DNA of 64,000 nucleotides from Micrococcales bacterium (GTDB taxonomy: Bacteria; Actinomycetota; Actinomycetes; Actinomycetales; Microbacteriaceae): contig JAFKIY010000002.1 of assembly GCA_017306245.1 (NCBI GenBank), positions 81,412 through 145,411 of the forward strand, given 5' to 3'. Below, in pieces: positions 26,590-34,820 of this stretch. Each line of letters opens with the position of its first letter. The first letter of the stretch is position 1. The translations under genes were made by a program, and so were the position numbers. The notes under the pieces were generated by a model, which had not been told where the DNA came from, did no database searches, and saw nothing but the letters and a program-made list of their open reading frames with translations.

Positions 26590-28357
26590 CGTCCGGACCG
26601 AACGTGGCCGTCGGCGTCCACCACAGCGGGACGGAGAGGCCCTCGCCGGGGCCGACCGTGTTCGCCACTTCCTTGGCCCTTGCGTATCCGGACTGGGCGT
26701 GGCGCACCACGCCGATTCCGCTGTCGACCGTGAGTGCCGCCTTGAGCCGGAACGCCGCGACGTCGGTGCCGTCCGCGATCATCGTCACGCCGGTGTGCAC
26801 GGAGTCGCCCATGGCGTAGTTGGCCTGGATGGCGATGAGGTCGCACATGCCGGAGGCGTTCAGCAGCCCGTTCAGGTACGGCCAGTCGGAGATGAGGTCG
26901 GAACCGTCCGGCATCGCCTCGGACTCGAACGTCGGGTTGATGATCGAACCGGAGTCGAGGTTGTCCCGCGAGAACGCGACCGGGCCCTTCACCTCGCCGT
27001 TCTTGATGAGTTCGTTGACCGCGAGACCGAACTTCTTGCGCTCGCCGAATCCGAGGTAGCAGACCCGCGCCGGCAGACCCTCGATCGGCACGTGCTGGCG
27101 GGCGAGCGTGATCCACCGGGTCGCGATGTCGTCGTCGGGGAACAGTTCGAGCACGAGGTCGTCCAGCCGCGCCAGGTCGGCGGGGTCGCCCGAGGTGCAG
27201 GTCCAGCGGAACGGTCCGCGGCCCTCGAGGAAGAGCGGGCGGAGGTACGCCGAGACGAACCCGGGAATCTTCATCGCATCCTCGAAGCCGTGCACCTGGC
27301 ATTCGCGGCGGATCTGGTTGCCGTACTCGAACGTGGGGACTCCGTTGTCGAAGAACTGGTTCATCGCCTTCAGCTGGCGCACCATCGCGGTGCGGGAGAT
27401 CTCGAAGTAGGCGTCGCGATCCTTCTTGCGGAAGTCCTCCGCCTCCAGAACCGTGTATCCGATGGGCACGTAGGCCAGCGGGTCGTGCGCCGGAGTCATC
27501 TCGGTGACGACATCCGGGCGGAAGTCGTTTTCGAGGCAGTACTCGAAGAGCTCGGTGGCGTTCGCGACGACTGCGATACCCAGCGGCTTCTTGGCGGCGG
27601 CGGCCTCCTTCGCGAGTTCGATGGCGTGCGGGATGGAGTCGGCGAGCACATCCGCGTAGCCGACCTTAATGCGGTTGCGGATGATGCGCTCGTCAACGTC
27701 GGCGCAGATGGCGACGCCACCGAGCATCGTCATGGCGCGAGGCTGGTTGCCGCCCATGCCGCCCATACCGGCGCACACCAGGATCTTGCCGACCCAGGAG
27801 CCGTTGAGGTGGATGTTCGCGACGGAACGCAGTGTTTCGAAGGTGCCCTGGATGACTCCCTGCGTGCCGATGTACTCCCACGGCGAGGCGGTGTATTGGG
27901 CGAAGATCGTGAGGTTCTTGTCCTGGAGCTCGTAGAACGTTTTCCAGGTGGGCCGCACGAAGTTCGTGGTCGCCATGACGACGCGCGGTGCGAGTTCGTG
28001 GGTTTCGAACACGGCCACCGGCATTCCGGACTGCACCACGAGAGTTTCGTCGTCTTCCAGGTTCTTGAGGGACTCGATGATCGCGTAGTACGACTCCCAG
28101 TTGCGGGCCGCTTTGCCGATGCCGCCGTAGATGACGAGATTTTCGGCGTGCTCCGCGACCTCCATGTTGTTTTCGAGCATCCGCAGGATGGTCTCCTGCT
28201 TCCAGCCTTTGCAGCGCAGCGTGTCACCGCGCTGGGCCGTGACCTCGTAGAGAACTTCCGGCTTCACGGCGGGAAGCTCACCGAAAGCGATACCCGTAGC
28301 GTTGCCGCCGGGGTGCTTCGTGTTGATCGTGACGGGGGTGTCGTGGGCGATGGACAT
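26582..28357 (-). CDS. hutU: Urocanate hydratase
   Basis: 591-residue NAD-dependent urocanase converting urocanate to imidazolone propionate. Diagnostic segments: VIYGGIGKAARNWESYYAI, SGMPVAVFETH, GTFETLRSVANIHLNGSWVGKILVCAGMGGMGGNQPRAMTMLGG, and VPIGYTVLEAEDFRKKDRDAYF. Length is slightly above the usual 550-560. It lies 12 bases after the hutH stop and its own ATG (28357) has AAGGAG upstream, keeping it in the hut operon. Confidence 0.97.
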   Translation of the reverse strand: MSIAHDTPVTINTKHPGGNATGIAFGELPAVKPEVLYEVTAQRGDTLRCKGWKQETILRMLENNMEVAEHAENLVIYGGIGKAARNWESYYAIIESLKNLEDDETLVVQSGMPVAVFETHELAPRVVMATTNFVRPTWKTFYELQDKNLTIFAQYTASPWEYIGTQGVIQGTFETLRSVANIHLNGSWVGKILVCAGMGGMGGNQPRAMTMLGGVAICADVDERIIRNRIKVGYADVLADSIPHAIELAKEAAAAKKPLGIAVVANATELFEYCLENDFRPDVVTEMTPAHDPLAYVPIGYTVLEAEDFRKKDRDAYFEISRTAMVRQLKAMNQFFDNGVPTFEYGNQIRRECQVHGFEDAMKIPGFVSAYLRPLFLEGRGPFRWTCTSGDPADLARLDDLVLELFPDDDIATRWITLARQHVPIEGLPARVCYLGFGERKKFGLAVNELIKNGEVKGPVAFSRDNLDSGSIINPTFESEAMPDGSDLISDWPYLNGLLNASGMCDLIAIQANYAMGDSVHTGVTMIADGTDVAAFRLKAALTVDSGIGVVRHAQSGYARAKEVANTVGPGEGLSVPLWWTPTATFGPDDA

Positions 28358-28369
28358 GGGTACTCCTTC

Positions 28370-30013
28370 TTACTGGTTAATGGTGCGAAGCGCGTCGAGA
28401 ACGGCACCGCTGTGCACGAGTTCGACGGCAGAACGAACTCTGGGGTAGAGAACGGTGTCTTGGGTAATGTGGTCAATGAGGCGGCCGTCGGCGGAGCGAT
28501 GCGAGCGCACAAGCTCCAGCACGGTTCGGCTGGCTGGGGAGAGCGCCGACAAATCTTTCCCCTCGAGCTTGAGGCGCAACTCCAGGGCTTGTGCCGCCAT
28601 GAGCAGTTCGATGCCGATCACGTTCTCGATGTTGCTGACGACCTGGCGCGCGTGCCGTCCGGCGTTGTTCGCCATGGAGACGTGGTCTTCCTGGTTGGCG
28701 CTCGTCGGGATCGAATCGACGCTGTCCGGATGCGCGAGCGTTTTGCAGTCGGAGACGAGGGCAGCTGCGAGGTACTGCGGCAGCATGAATCCGCAGTCCA
28801 TGCCGACCTGTTCGCTCGCGATGAGCATGTCCGGCAGCCCCCGGTTGAGCGTTCCGTCGGTAAGGCGGAACAGTCGACGCTCGGCGATGTTGCCGATCTC
28901 GGTGACGACGATGGAGAGGAAGTCCGAGGCGAACGCGAGGTATTCGGCATGGAAGTTGCCGCCGGACACCGCTTTGAGGGTGCGCGATTGCGGGAGATCC
29001 GGGAAGACGAGCGGGTTGTCGGTCGCGGCGTTGATTTCGGTCTCGACGATGCCGCGAACGAAGCGCAGGGTGTCCTTGACCGGGCCGAGCACTTGCGGTG
29101 TGCAGCGCAACGAGTAGGCGTCCTGCGGAGGCTGGCGCACCGGGTCACGGTCCACATCCCCGTCGATGAACTCGCTGCCGGCGAGCAGTTCGCGGATGCG
29201 CGCGGCAACCTCGATCTGCCCCCTGTGGCCCCGTGCCTCATGGATCTGAGGCAGGAAGGCGTCGCCGAAACCGGCGAGGGCCTCAATGGACATGGCGGCT
29301 GTGACTTGAGCGGTTTCGAGCAGGTTTTCGGCATCGGCAAGCGCGAGCGCAGCCTGCGCGGTGGAGAAGGAGGTGCCGTTCGTGAGTGCGAGGCCTTCCT
29401 TCGGGCCGAGCACGATGCGCTCGAGGCCCGCCGCCTTCATTGCGGTGATCCCGCTGACGAGTGTGCCGTCGACGAAGGCTTCGCCGCTGTCGATGTCCAC
29501 GTCGTCGCCTGCCGGCCGCGACATCACGATAGCGAGGTGGGCAAGCGGAATGAGATCGCCGCTCGCGCCGAGGGAACCATACTCGGGCACGGCAGGGAAT
29601 ACCCCGCGCTCCAGCATGGCCAGAAGTGTTGCGGGAAGCTCGAGCCGCACAGCCGAGTAGCCGCGGGTGAGACTCACAGCGCGGATCAGCATCGACCCGC
29701 GAACGACATCCTCGTCGAGGAAGCGACCGACTCCGCTCGTGTTGGACAGGATGAGTCGTCGCGAGAGCTCGGATGCGTCATCGACGCTCTCGAAAGCCTG
29801 GCGGCCGGCGAGCGATCCGAAGCCGGTGTTGACGCTGTAGATCGGGGCGACGGCCTTACCGGCACGCATGTCGTCGGTGATGGCGCTCACCCACTGTTCG
29901 CTGACCCGCATCGCTGCAACAGCGCCCTCGGAGATCGTTGCTTTCCGGCGGTCGCGAACGATCGCCAGAAAATCCTCGAGGGTGAGAGGCTTCTCGCCGA
30001 TTTCGATGCTCAC
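28370..30013 (-). CDS. hutH: Histidine ammonia-lyase
   Basis: 547-residue lyase deaminating L-histidine to urocanate, the entry step of the pathway. The self-made MIO cofactor derives from Ala-Ser-Gly at 150-152 in GSLGASGDLIPLAHLA; the catalytic Tyr lies in YSVNTGFGSL (Tyr 59). First gene of the operon. GTG 30013 was chosen because GGAAGGA lies six bases upstream and the MSIEIGEKPLTL start is natural; the frame is open to 30067. A palindrome GTTGCTG-C-CAGCAAC (30029-30043) sits in the leader and could act as an operator. Confidence 0.96.
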   Translation of the reverse strand: MSIEIGEKPLTLEDFLAIVRDRRKATISEGAVAAMRVSEQWVSAITDDMRAGKAVAPIYSVNTGFGSLAGRQAFESVDDASELSRRLILSNTSGVGRFLDEDVVRGSMLIRAVSLTRGYSAVRLELPATLLAMLERGVFPAVPEYGSLGASGDLIPLAHLAIVMSRPAGDDVDIDSGEAFVDGTLVSGITAMKAAGLERIVLGPKEGLALTNGTSFSTAQAALALADAENLLETAQVTAAMSIEALAGFGDAFLPQIHEARGHRGQIEVAARIRELLAGSEFIDGDVDRDPVRQPPQDAYSLRCTPQVLGPVKDTLRFVRGIVETEINAATDNPLVFPDLPQSRTLKAVSGGNFHAEYLAFASDFLSIVVTEIGNIAERRLFRLTDGTLNRGLPDMLIASEQVGMDCGFMLPQYLAAALVSDCKTLAHPDSVDSIPTSANQEDHVSMANNAGRHARQVVSNIENVIGIELLMAAQALELRLKLEGKDLSALSPASRTVLELVRSHRSADGRLIDHITQDTVLYPRVRSAVELVHSGAVLDALRTINQ

Positions 30014-30537
30014 AGGGGTGTCCTTCCAGTTGCTGCCAGCAACGCTAGTCGTGCCGGGAGCAGGCACAAGGGACGATTCTCACCAGGTGAAAATGGTGAA
30101 TCCTGATTTGCGGCAGATGCGCTGATTCAACTCGCCGCCATGGCAGGTTTCACTCGATCGCGTGTCACGCAAGTTCGGACTTTTGCCACCTGGTTCGGAC
30201 AACGACGCTTCAGGCGGACTCCCCAAGGTTGGCCAATACAAACCCCGGCAGCTGGCTGCTCCGAGCGAACCCAGCACACCACAACTGCTGAGGTTGACAT
30301 CACAGTGAGGCTGGAAGTCCGCCCGATAGGGGAACGGTCTGCGCAACAAGTCTGGCTCCCTGTACCGGATGGGTCAACGCGAAAGCTTGACCGGACTCAA
30401 TTTGCTGAGTAGCGTCAGGCATACTTACCCAAAATGAAGATCACTGAAAGGTGAGCAGATCCCGAGTCCGGGTGTCAATGGAGAACCCGATCCCGACGAC
30501 ATTGACGAAACAATGTAGGTAAGTCATGGGAGTGCTG
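30014..30537. other. Intergenic region: hut promoter side and left edge of the accessory block
   Basis: 524 bases without a supported gene. The first 90 hold hut control signals: GTTGCTG-C-CAGCAAC at 30029-30043 and tandem TCACC/GGTGA half-sites at 30075-30102. The remainder shows no coding pattern I trust (short frames only); CATTG-ACGAAA-CAATG occurs at 30500-30515 just before the next gene, and GTTCGGAC is repeated at 30173 and 30193. No tRNA, integrase or long direct repeat marks the boundary. Confidence 0.5.
30075..30102. promoter_or_regulatory. Candidate hut operator
   Basis: Palindromic arrangement around TCACC-A-GGTGA (30080-30090), followed by another GGTGA at 30095-30099; the outer ends read GATTC and GAATC. 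It lies upstream of hutH and is a candidate site for the IclR regulator now at 43.9 kb (inference). Confidence 0.35.
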
Positions 30538-31233
30538 ATGAAAAAGAGCCGAATTCGTTTGGGCTTCGTTGCGCTGGTCGCGAGTGTCGTCTTAGTTGGC
30601 GGGGTGGCCACGCCGAGTTATGCAGACAGCGGGCAGATTTCGCCGGATGTGCTGGCGTTTATCAACACCAACTTCGATGAACTTGGTGTCGCCCAAGAGG
30701 TGCGGGCGGGCCTGCTCAAAAAATACGCTGCTGGGGAATCATTCGACAATGCTTCGGGTGCCCAGCCGGTGAGCGTGGAGTCCTACAGGGTTGACATTAC
30801 CGACTACACACGGGAGGTTTTCGCGGATGGTTCTGTGACGTTGACCTCGCTTGAACGTCCGACGACTCCCACCAAATCATCGAAGGGTCTTACGCCGTAT
30901 GGAATTGTCGGGTGCTCATACAAGCTCAGTGGTGGGGTTGCAACATGGTCAAACTGCAAAATCGAGAAGAACAACATCATATTGACGATGTGGTACCACG
31001 CAGGGTATTGGCGTTACTCAGGTGGCGGCTACGGAACCTCCATCACTAATACTTGGGACTGGGATATTCAAACTGCCGGTGGCGCGTGCGCTTTTAACTA
31101 TCTTGGAAACCCGACTTCCACGAAGTCCCGCCTTCGCGCGTACTGCACTGTGGTGCTCGGTATCGGCTCCTCTTACCCCTACTTGGATCTCGACATCACG
31201 TCGAGCACGGTAGCGGTCAACGCGAACTGGTAG
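30538..31233 (+). CDS. Secreted protein of unknown function (four Cys, Trp/Tyr-rich C-terminal half)
   Basis: About 231 residues with a Sec signal peptide (MKKSRIRLGFVALVASVVLVGG, cleavage likely after YAD). The middle part is hydrophilic and helical; the C-terminal half is rich in Trp, Tyr, Gly and Ser, with four Cys (VGCSY, SNCKI, GACAF, AYCTV) that could form two disulfides. I do not recognise the family. ATG 30538 has GGGAG five bases upstream; ATG 30526 is also possible. Followed after nine bases by a 55-residue membrane protein gene. Base composition is visibly less GC-rich at third positions than in the hut genes. Confidence 0.75.
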   Translation: MKKSRIRLGFVALVASVVLVGGVATPSYADSGQISPDVLAFINTNFDELGVAQEVRAGLLKKYAAGESFDNASGAQPVSVESYRVDITDYTREVFADGSVTLTSLERPTTPTKSSKGLTPYGIVGCSYKLSGGVATWSNCKIEKNNIILTMWYHAGYWRYSGGGYGTSITNTWDWDIQTAGGACAFNYLGNPTSTKSRLRAYCTVVLGIGSSYPYLDLDITSSTVAVNANW

Positions 31234-31242
31234 TGGAACTAT

Positions 31243-31410
31243 ATGAACCCCTTCTTACAAGTCATTGGAATGCTGCTATTGCTACTGCCCACGGGTATCC
31301 TCGTAGCGGTGCTCGTGGTAGTCGTTCGAGGATTCAGGCGGACTAGTGCTGAACTGGTTGAGCTCAAGAGCCGCGATCGCAATCGGGCGAACCACGTTGA
31401 AGAGGACTAG
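31243..31410 (+). CDS. Small membrane protein, 55 residues
   Basis: ATG 31243 to TAG 31410 encodes MNPFLQVIGMLLLLLPTGI and continues through a hydrophobic stretch LVAVLVVVV (one long transmembrane helix, about residues 7-28), then a charged tail RGFRRTSAELVELKSRDRN. AGTGGA precedes the start. It follows the secreted protein gene by nine bases and ends before a strong hairpin, so the two are probably one transcription unit. The partner arrangement resembles 34817/35606. Function unknown; an anchor, immunity or export partner is speculation. Confidence 0.55.
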   Translation: MNPFLQVIGMLLLLLPTGILVAVLVVVVRGFRRTSAELVELKSRDRNRANHVEED

Positions 31411-31454
31411 GTGTAGTTCCTTTGGGCGTTGTGTCCGGCATGAGGTGAAAAGCG

Positions 31455-31510
31455 AAGGCCTCCGTTTGTCGAAGTGGGTAACCACACTTAGTTCGACAAA
31501 CGGAGGCCTT
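31455..31510. terminator. Strong hairpin terminator after the secreted/membrane pair
   Basis: A perfect 19-bp inverted repeat (31455-31473 and 31492-31510) whose loop contains a smaller GTGG-GTAA-CCAC stem. A short T run (TTTGTG) follows on the plus strand. Confidence 0.7.
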
Positions 31511-31737
31511 TGTGACTCACATTTAGTGCGCCCTTTGCGTCGTTTGGCCGTGCCCGTCTGGCCAGTCTCATCGTCGATGATGGATGGATGGTAACTTGGC
31601 TCGCCGAACGGTTTCATGTATTGCCGTCAGCAGCAGCGAAACGGGCTGCCGACACCGGGCGGGCTCACCGGTAGAGGAACCCTCAACGGGAAATCACTCG
31701 TCTTGTCGTCGAAGGCAGATGCCCCTGGTGACTGACC

Positions 31738-31768
31738 TTGACTTGGAGTGCACTCCAAGTTTTAGGCT
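31738..31768 (+). promoter_or_regulatory. MerR-type promoter with 19-bp spacer and 20-bp palindromic operator
   Basis: -35 TTGACT (31738-31743), -10 TAGGCT (31763-31768), spacer exactly 19 bp, as in MerR-activated promoters. The spacer and -35 are covered by the perfect palindrome ACTTGGAGTGCACTCCAAGT (31741-31760). The -10 ends six bases before ATG 31775, so the transcript is probably leaderless. Confidence 0.8.
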
Positions 31769-31774
31769 CACGGT

Positions 31775-32191
31775 ATGGCAATGAAAAACGCGCTCCCGCA
31801 GCAGGAGTCGAACCTGACAATCGCGGAGGTTTCAGAGCTCACCAAACTCTCGGCCGACACCCTGCGCTACTACGAGAAGGCCGGCCTGATCGAGCGGGTG
31901 GGGCGAACGACCGGCAACCAGCGTCGCTACGCCTCCGCGGACCTGGCATGGCTGGCGTTCTTGCTTCGTCTCCGAGAAACCGGAATGTCCATCACCGACA
32001 TGAAACGCTTCGCCCGACTCCGCGCGGCAGGAGATGCAACCATTCCCGACAGGATCACTCTGCTGCGTGACCATGCCGAGGTGGTCGCCAGCCACATCAG
32101 CGCCCTCCAACAGAACGCACTCGCCCTGGGCGACAAGATCACTCACTACGAACAGCAGCTGAACTCACGGAAGAAAGTAGATCGACAATGA
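31775..32191 (+). CDS. MerR-family transcriptional regulator
   Basis: 138 residues: winged HTH at 15-85 (LTIAEVSELTKLSADTLRYYEKAGLIERVGRTTGNQRRYASADL), then a dimerisation coiled coil to the C-terminus. There is no Cys at all, so it does not sense metal through thiols; the type resembles NmlR/AdhR-like regulators of carbonyl stress or unknown effectors (inference). It autoregulates through the palindrome in its promoter. Overlaps the decarboxylase-like gene by four bases (ATGA), so both respond together. Confidence 0.9.
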   Translation: MAMKNALPQQESNLTIAEVSELTKLSADTLRYYEKAGLIERVGRTTGNQRRYASADLAWLAFLLRLRETGMSITDMKRFARLRAAGDATIPDRITLLRDHAEVVASHISALQQNALALGDKITHYEQQLNSRKKVDRQ

Positions 32192-32619
32192 GCATCGACA
32201 ACGCCGCACCTAACTTGGCCCACTCCCGGGAGGAGTCCTTCGAGCGCGGGATGGAAGCCTTGACCGCAATCGACGGCGCCGGCGGCCAGAAAGTCATCGA
32301 CTCCTTGGCCGACATCTCGCCTGAACTCGGGCATCAGGTCGTCGCCTGGGCTTTCGGGGAGATCTACGTGCGACCCGGCCTTGCCCCTCGCGACCGCCAA
32401 CTTGTGACACTCGGCATGTTGACCGCTCTTGGCGGCTGCGAACCCCAGCTCGACGTACACATTAACGCTGCCCTCAACGTCGGACTCACCACGGACGAGA
32501 TCATCGAAGCGCTCCTGCACTCCGCGGTCTACTGCGGCATGCCCAAAGCCCTCAATGCCACCTTCGTCGCCAAAAAGGTATTCAGCGAACGCGGCTTGCT
32601 CAAAGCCCAAGCCGCCTAG
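32188..32619 (+). CDS. Carboxymuconolactone decarboxylase-family protein
   Basis: 143-residue CMD/AhpD-like all-helical protein. Family pattern LAPRDRQLVTLGMLTALGGCEPQLDVHINAALNVGLTTDEIIEALLHSAVYCGMPKALNA is complete. Two Cys are present (GGCEPQ and VYCGMP) but not as the CxxC of AhpD, so peroxidase-coupled activity is uncertain; gamma-carboxymuconolactone decarboxylase or an oxidative-stress role are both possible. Cotranscribed with MerR. Confidence 0.9.
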   Translation: MSIDNAAPNLAHSREESFERGMEALTAIDGAGGQKVIDSLADISPELGHQVVAWAFGEIYVRPGLAPRDRQLVTLGMLTALGGCEPQLDVHINAALNVGLTTDEIIEALLHSAVYCGMPKALNATFVAKKVFSERGLLKAQAA

Positions 32620-32785
32620 CTTCTCCCGACTCGTCGTTGCCGGGGTGGGGGCAAACGCGGCTCAGCTGTCCGTAAGCCGAACCCTCGACGGGCGATTGTT
32701 GCACCGCGCTAGTTCGCGCATGGCGCCCGTCAGCTGTGGCTTGCCGTGACCGTTTGCGACCGGCCATTGAGGCGAGTTCATCGGA

Positions 32786-33424
32786 CTACACCCGACCGCG
32801 CCATGGTAGGGAGACCGCGACAACTGCCAGTAGTAAGGCGGGAAGGTAGAACCAGCCGAGGGTCGCGGAAGCGACTACTGCGAACACTCCTAGCAGCGCG
32901 GTGCTGGCGATCGACACAGCGCGCCATCCGCGTTTGCGGGCGATAAGAGGCATTATGGCGAGCAGCAGCGGAATCGTCATCGGGATCAGCACGATCGGTG
33001 AGTTGCTCTGCAGCAGAGTGGTCGCCACGATGATGTGGTCGCCTGAGTCGAGTTGAGTGTCACTGATACCGGCCGGTAGCAGCAGCGCCGCGAGCGTCGC
33101 GGCGACTACCAATGCGAGTACCCCGATCTGGAGCCCGCGCGGCACAGTCAAGTACTTAGGATGGGCGGTGCGACCAGTACGTTCCTCATAATCATCTAGT
33201 GCCTGTTGGGCAACTTCTTCGGGAGTTCCGAGTGAGCCGAGCACATCGTCGGTGCGGTCGGGATCGTCGCTGGCTGCACCGAGTCCCTCGCGGATGTGCG
33301 CTTCGATTCCGGCAATGACCTCACGCTGGTCCCTTTGAGGGAGCGCCCAGAGGTTGCCGCGCAGTCTGCGGAGATAAAACTGTGCCAGTCCAGGCAGCAC
33401 GGTGACTCGATCTGTTGTGTTCAT
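32786..33424 (-). CDS. HAAS-domain membrane protein, PadR partner
   Basis: 212 residues. N-terminal cytosolic helical HAAS-type domain (LAQFYLRRLRGNLWALPQRDQREVIAGIEAHIREGL, with LGTPEEVAQQALDDY) followed by four hydrophobic segments (GVLALVVAATLAALLLP, VLIPMTIPLLLAIMPLI, ALLGVFAVVASATLGWFYLPALLL). HAAS proteins are typically encoded next to PadR regulators and are thought to couple membrane or effector state to them (family knowledge). Start overlaps the PadR stop by four bases. Confidence 0.82.
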   Translation of the reverse strand: MNTTDRVTVLPGLAQFYLRRLRGNLWALPQRDQREVIAGIEAHIREGLGAASDDPDRTDDVLGSLGTPEEVAQQALDDYEERTGRTAHPKYLTVPRGLQIGVLALVVAATLAALLLPAGISDTQLDSGDHIIVATTLLQSNSPIVLIPMTIPLLLAIMPLIARKRGWRAVSIASTALLGVFAVVASATLGWFYLPALLLAVVAVSLPWRGRV

Positions 33425-33759
33425 GGTTTCTCCTTGACGATGCTACTCACGCTGGCACTGAACGGCTCCCACACGGTGGTGAAGCGGCGTACGCTCTCTC
33501 GTCCGACATCGGTAATGGCGTAATACTTCCGGGCTCGCCCCACGTCCGACTCATCCCAGCGAGTCGTAACCTGTCCCGACTGCCGCAGCCGGGACAATAA
33601 CGGGTAGACAGTGCCCTCTCCAGCGAGCAGGCCAAGTTCGCTCATCGTGCGTGCGATGTCCCAGCCGTAGGCCTCTCCATTCCGAAGCAGAGCCAGTAGG
33701 CAGAACTCAAGCGTCCCTTTGCGCAGGTTCGCCAGGGTCCTTTCTTCGGATGACGTCAT
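33421..33759 (-). CDS. PadR-family transcriptional regulator
   Basis: 112 residues with the PadR winged helix: LRKGTLEFCLLALLRNGEAYGWDIARTMSELGLLAGEGTVYPLLSRLRQSGQVTTRWDES and RKYYAITDVGRESVRRF. ATG 33759 is preceded by TATCAT seven bases upstream (leaderless geometry); ATG 33768 is alternative, and the longer frame is not PadR-like. The operator may be the TACCTTG/CAAGGTA repeats in the intergenic region before the secreted protein gene at 34002. Cotranscribed with the HAAS gene. Confidence 0.88.
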   Translation of the reverse strand: MTSSEERTLANLRKGTLEFCLLALLRNGEAYGWDIARTMSELGLLAGEGTVYPLLSRLRQSGQVTTRWDESDVGRARKYYAITDVGRESVRRFTTVWEPFSASVSSIVKEKP

Positions 33760-33864
33760 GCATAACATGATATCAACTAATGCAAGGTACAAAAGACACT
33801 CGAGACGGCGTTTCGCGGAACCAAATTGAGAAACCAAGAGAGCCGCATTCCCAAAATCACTTAA

Positions 33865-33883
33865 TACCTTGTATCGCAAGGTA
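33865..33883. promoter_or_regulatory. Candidate PadR operator
   Basis: TACCTTG, five bases, CAAGGTA: a perfect 7-5-7 inverted repeat between the PadR gene and the divergent secreted protein gene. One more CAAGGTA half-site occurs at 33783-33789. Confidence 0.45.
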
Positions 33884-34001
33884 AGAAGGTGTAGCGTCAC
33901 GGTCGAGGTGACGATATTTTACGATTGGGAAAAGCTGCGATCGGGGGATGCCACCGTAGTCACCTCATTGACACCCTCTGACGGAGCGTTGGAGGTATGT
34001 C

Positions 34002-34820
34002 ATGAAACACACTCGATTGCCGCTGATTGCGGCGCAACTAGGTGTCGCCGCGTTGATCGCCTCGATCGGGATCGCCGCCCCCGCCTACGCCGACTCTGAG
34101 ACGTCGCAACTCGTGGCGAATCCTACGACCTACATCGATCACAGTGGCGTGGTCCACTACCAGTTTGATCCGGTGGAGTTGCCGGGTGCGATCGTTCGGG
34201 TCGACGCAGGCACAAGCACGGATGGATCGTGCCAGTTCACTGGTACGGGTTCAGGATCAGCGAAGGACGCGCCGACCATCGAGGTAGGTTCGGAACTCAC
34301 CTTCGATCCGGCAACCTGCACACGCCAGATCGCGGTCGGCAAGTATGAGCTGAGCAATGCCCCGGCTTCTGTGTTGGCAACGCTCAACATCCCGAAGGGG
34401 ATGATCACCGACAGCGTAATCGACACCGCGGCATCCGCCCAAGCTGCCCTATCGAACTGGTACGGAATGATGAACGCACGAGTTCAAGATCCGATCGGCA
34501 TCCACGTCTCGGAGACCGAGGCGGAGCACACCTGGAACAGCGGTGGAGTCGTCTCTCATCACAACAGATGGGGCTGGTACTCGCCAACAGGTTGGAGTCG
34601 CACTTCGTCATCGACCCTGAACACGTCAATAGCCACGAACACCCGCGGCACGTTCCAGAACATTATCTTCTGCAACCCATTCGCCGCGACCTACACCAAT
34701 CACAGTCGCACCGAGTTCCGAGGCTACACCTCGGGTCTGTGGGACTGGGGTTACACAATGAGCAAGTCCGGGGACTGTGCCGAGTTGCTCAGCTACCACT
34801 ACTCGGTAATCGCACCATGA
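34002..34820 (+). CDS. Secreted protein of unknown function (four Cys)
   Basis: 272 residues: Sec signal peptide MKHTRLPLIAAQLGVAALIA, cleavage after AYA, then a mixed domain with Cys in GSCQF, ATCTR, IFCNP and GDCAE. The C-terminal third is rich in Trp, Tyr, Ser and Thr (NRWGWYSPTGWSR, SGLWDWGYT). Not recognised. A strong GGAGG lies six bases upstream. It overlaps the next secreted protein gene by ATGA, so the two are translated together. It may be under the divergent PadR (inference). Confidence 0.78.
   Translation: MKHTRLPLIAAQLGVAALIASIGIAAPAYADSETSQLVANPTTYIDHSGVVHYQFDPVELPGAIVRVDAGTSTDGSCQFTGTGSGSAKDAPTIEVGSELTFDPATCTRQIAVGKYELSNAPASVLATLNIPKGMITDSVIDTAASAQAALSNWYGMMNARVQDPIGIHVSETEAEHTWNSGGVVSHHNRWGWYSPTGWSRTSSSTLNTSIATNTRGTFQNIIFCNPFAATYTNHSRTEFRGYTSGLWDWGYTMSKSGDCAELLSYHYSVIAP

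Larger units (their letters stand above)
31411..31774. other. Intergenic region with terminator and MerR-type promoter
   Basis: 364 bases without a supported gene. It contains the hairpin at 31455-31510, a stretch with only short frames (31520-31730), and the promoter at 31738-31768. Confidence 0.6.

Noticed and set aside
26165..30106. Plus-strand open frame of more than 1300 codons opposite hutI, hutU and hutH
   Set aside because: It is antisense to three clear, conserved enzymes; long open frames opposite GC-rich genes are common and the product matches nothing I recognise.
30140..30412. 90-codon frame between hutH and the first secreted protein gene
   Set aside because: No ribosome site, no family resemblance and low-information composition.
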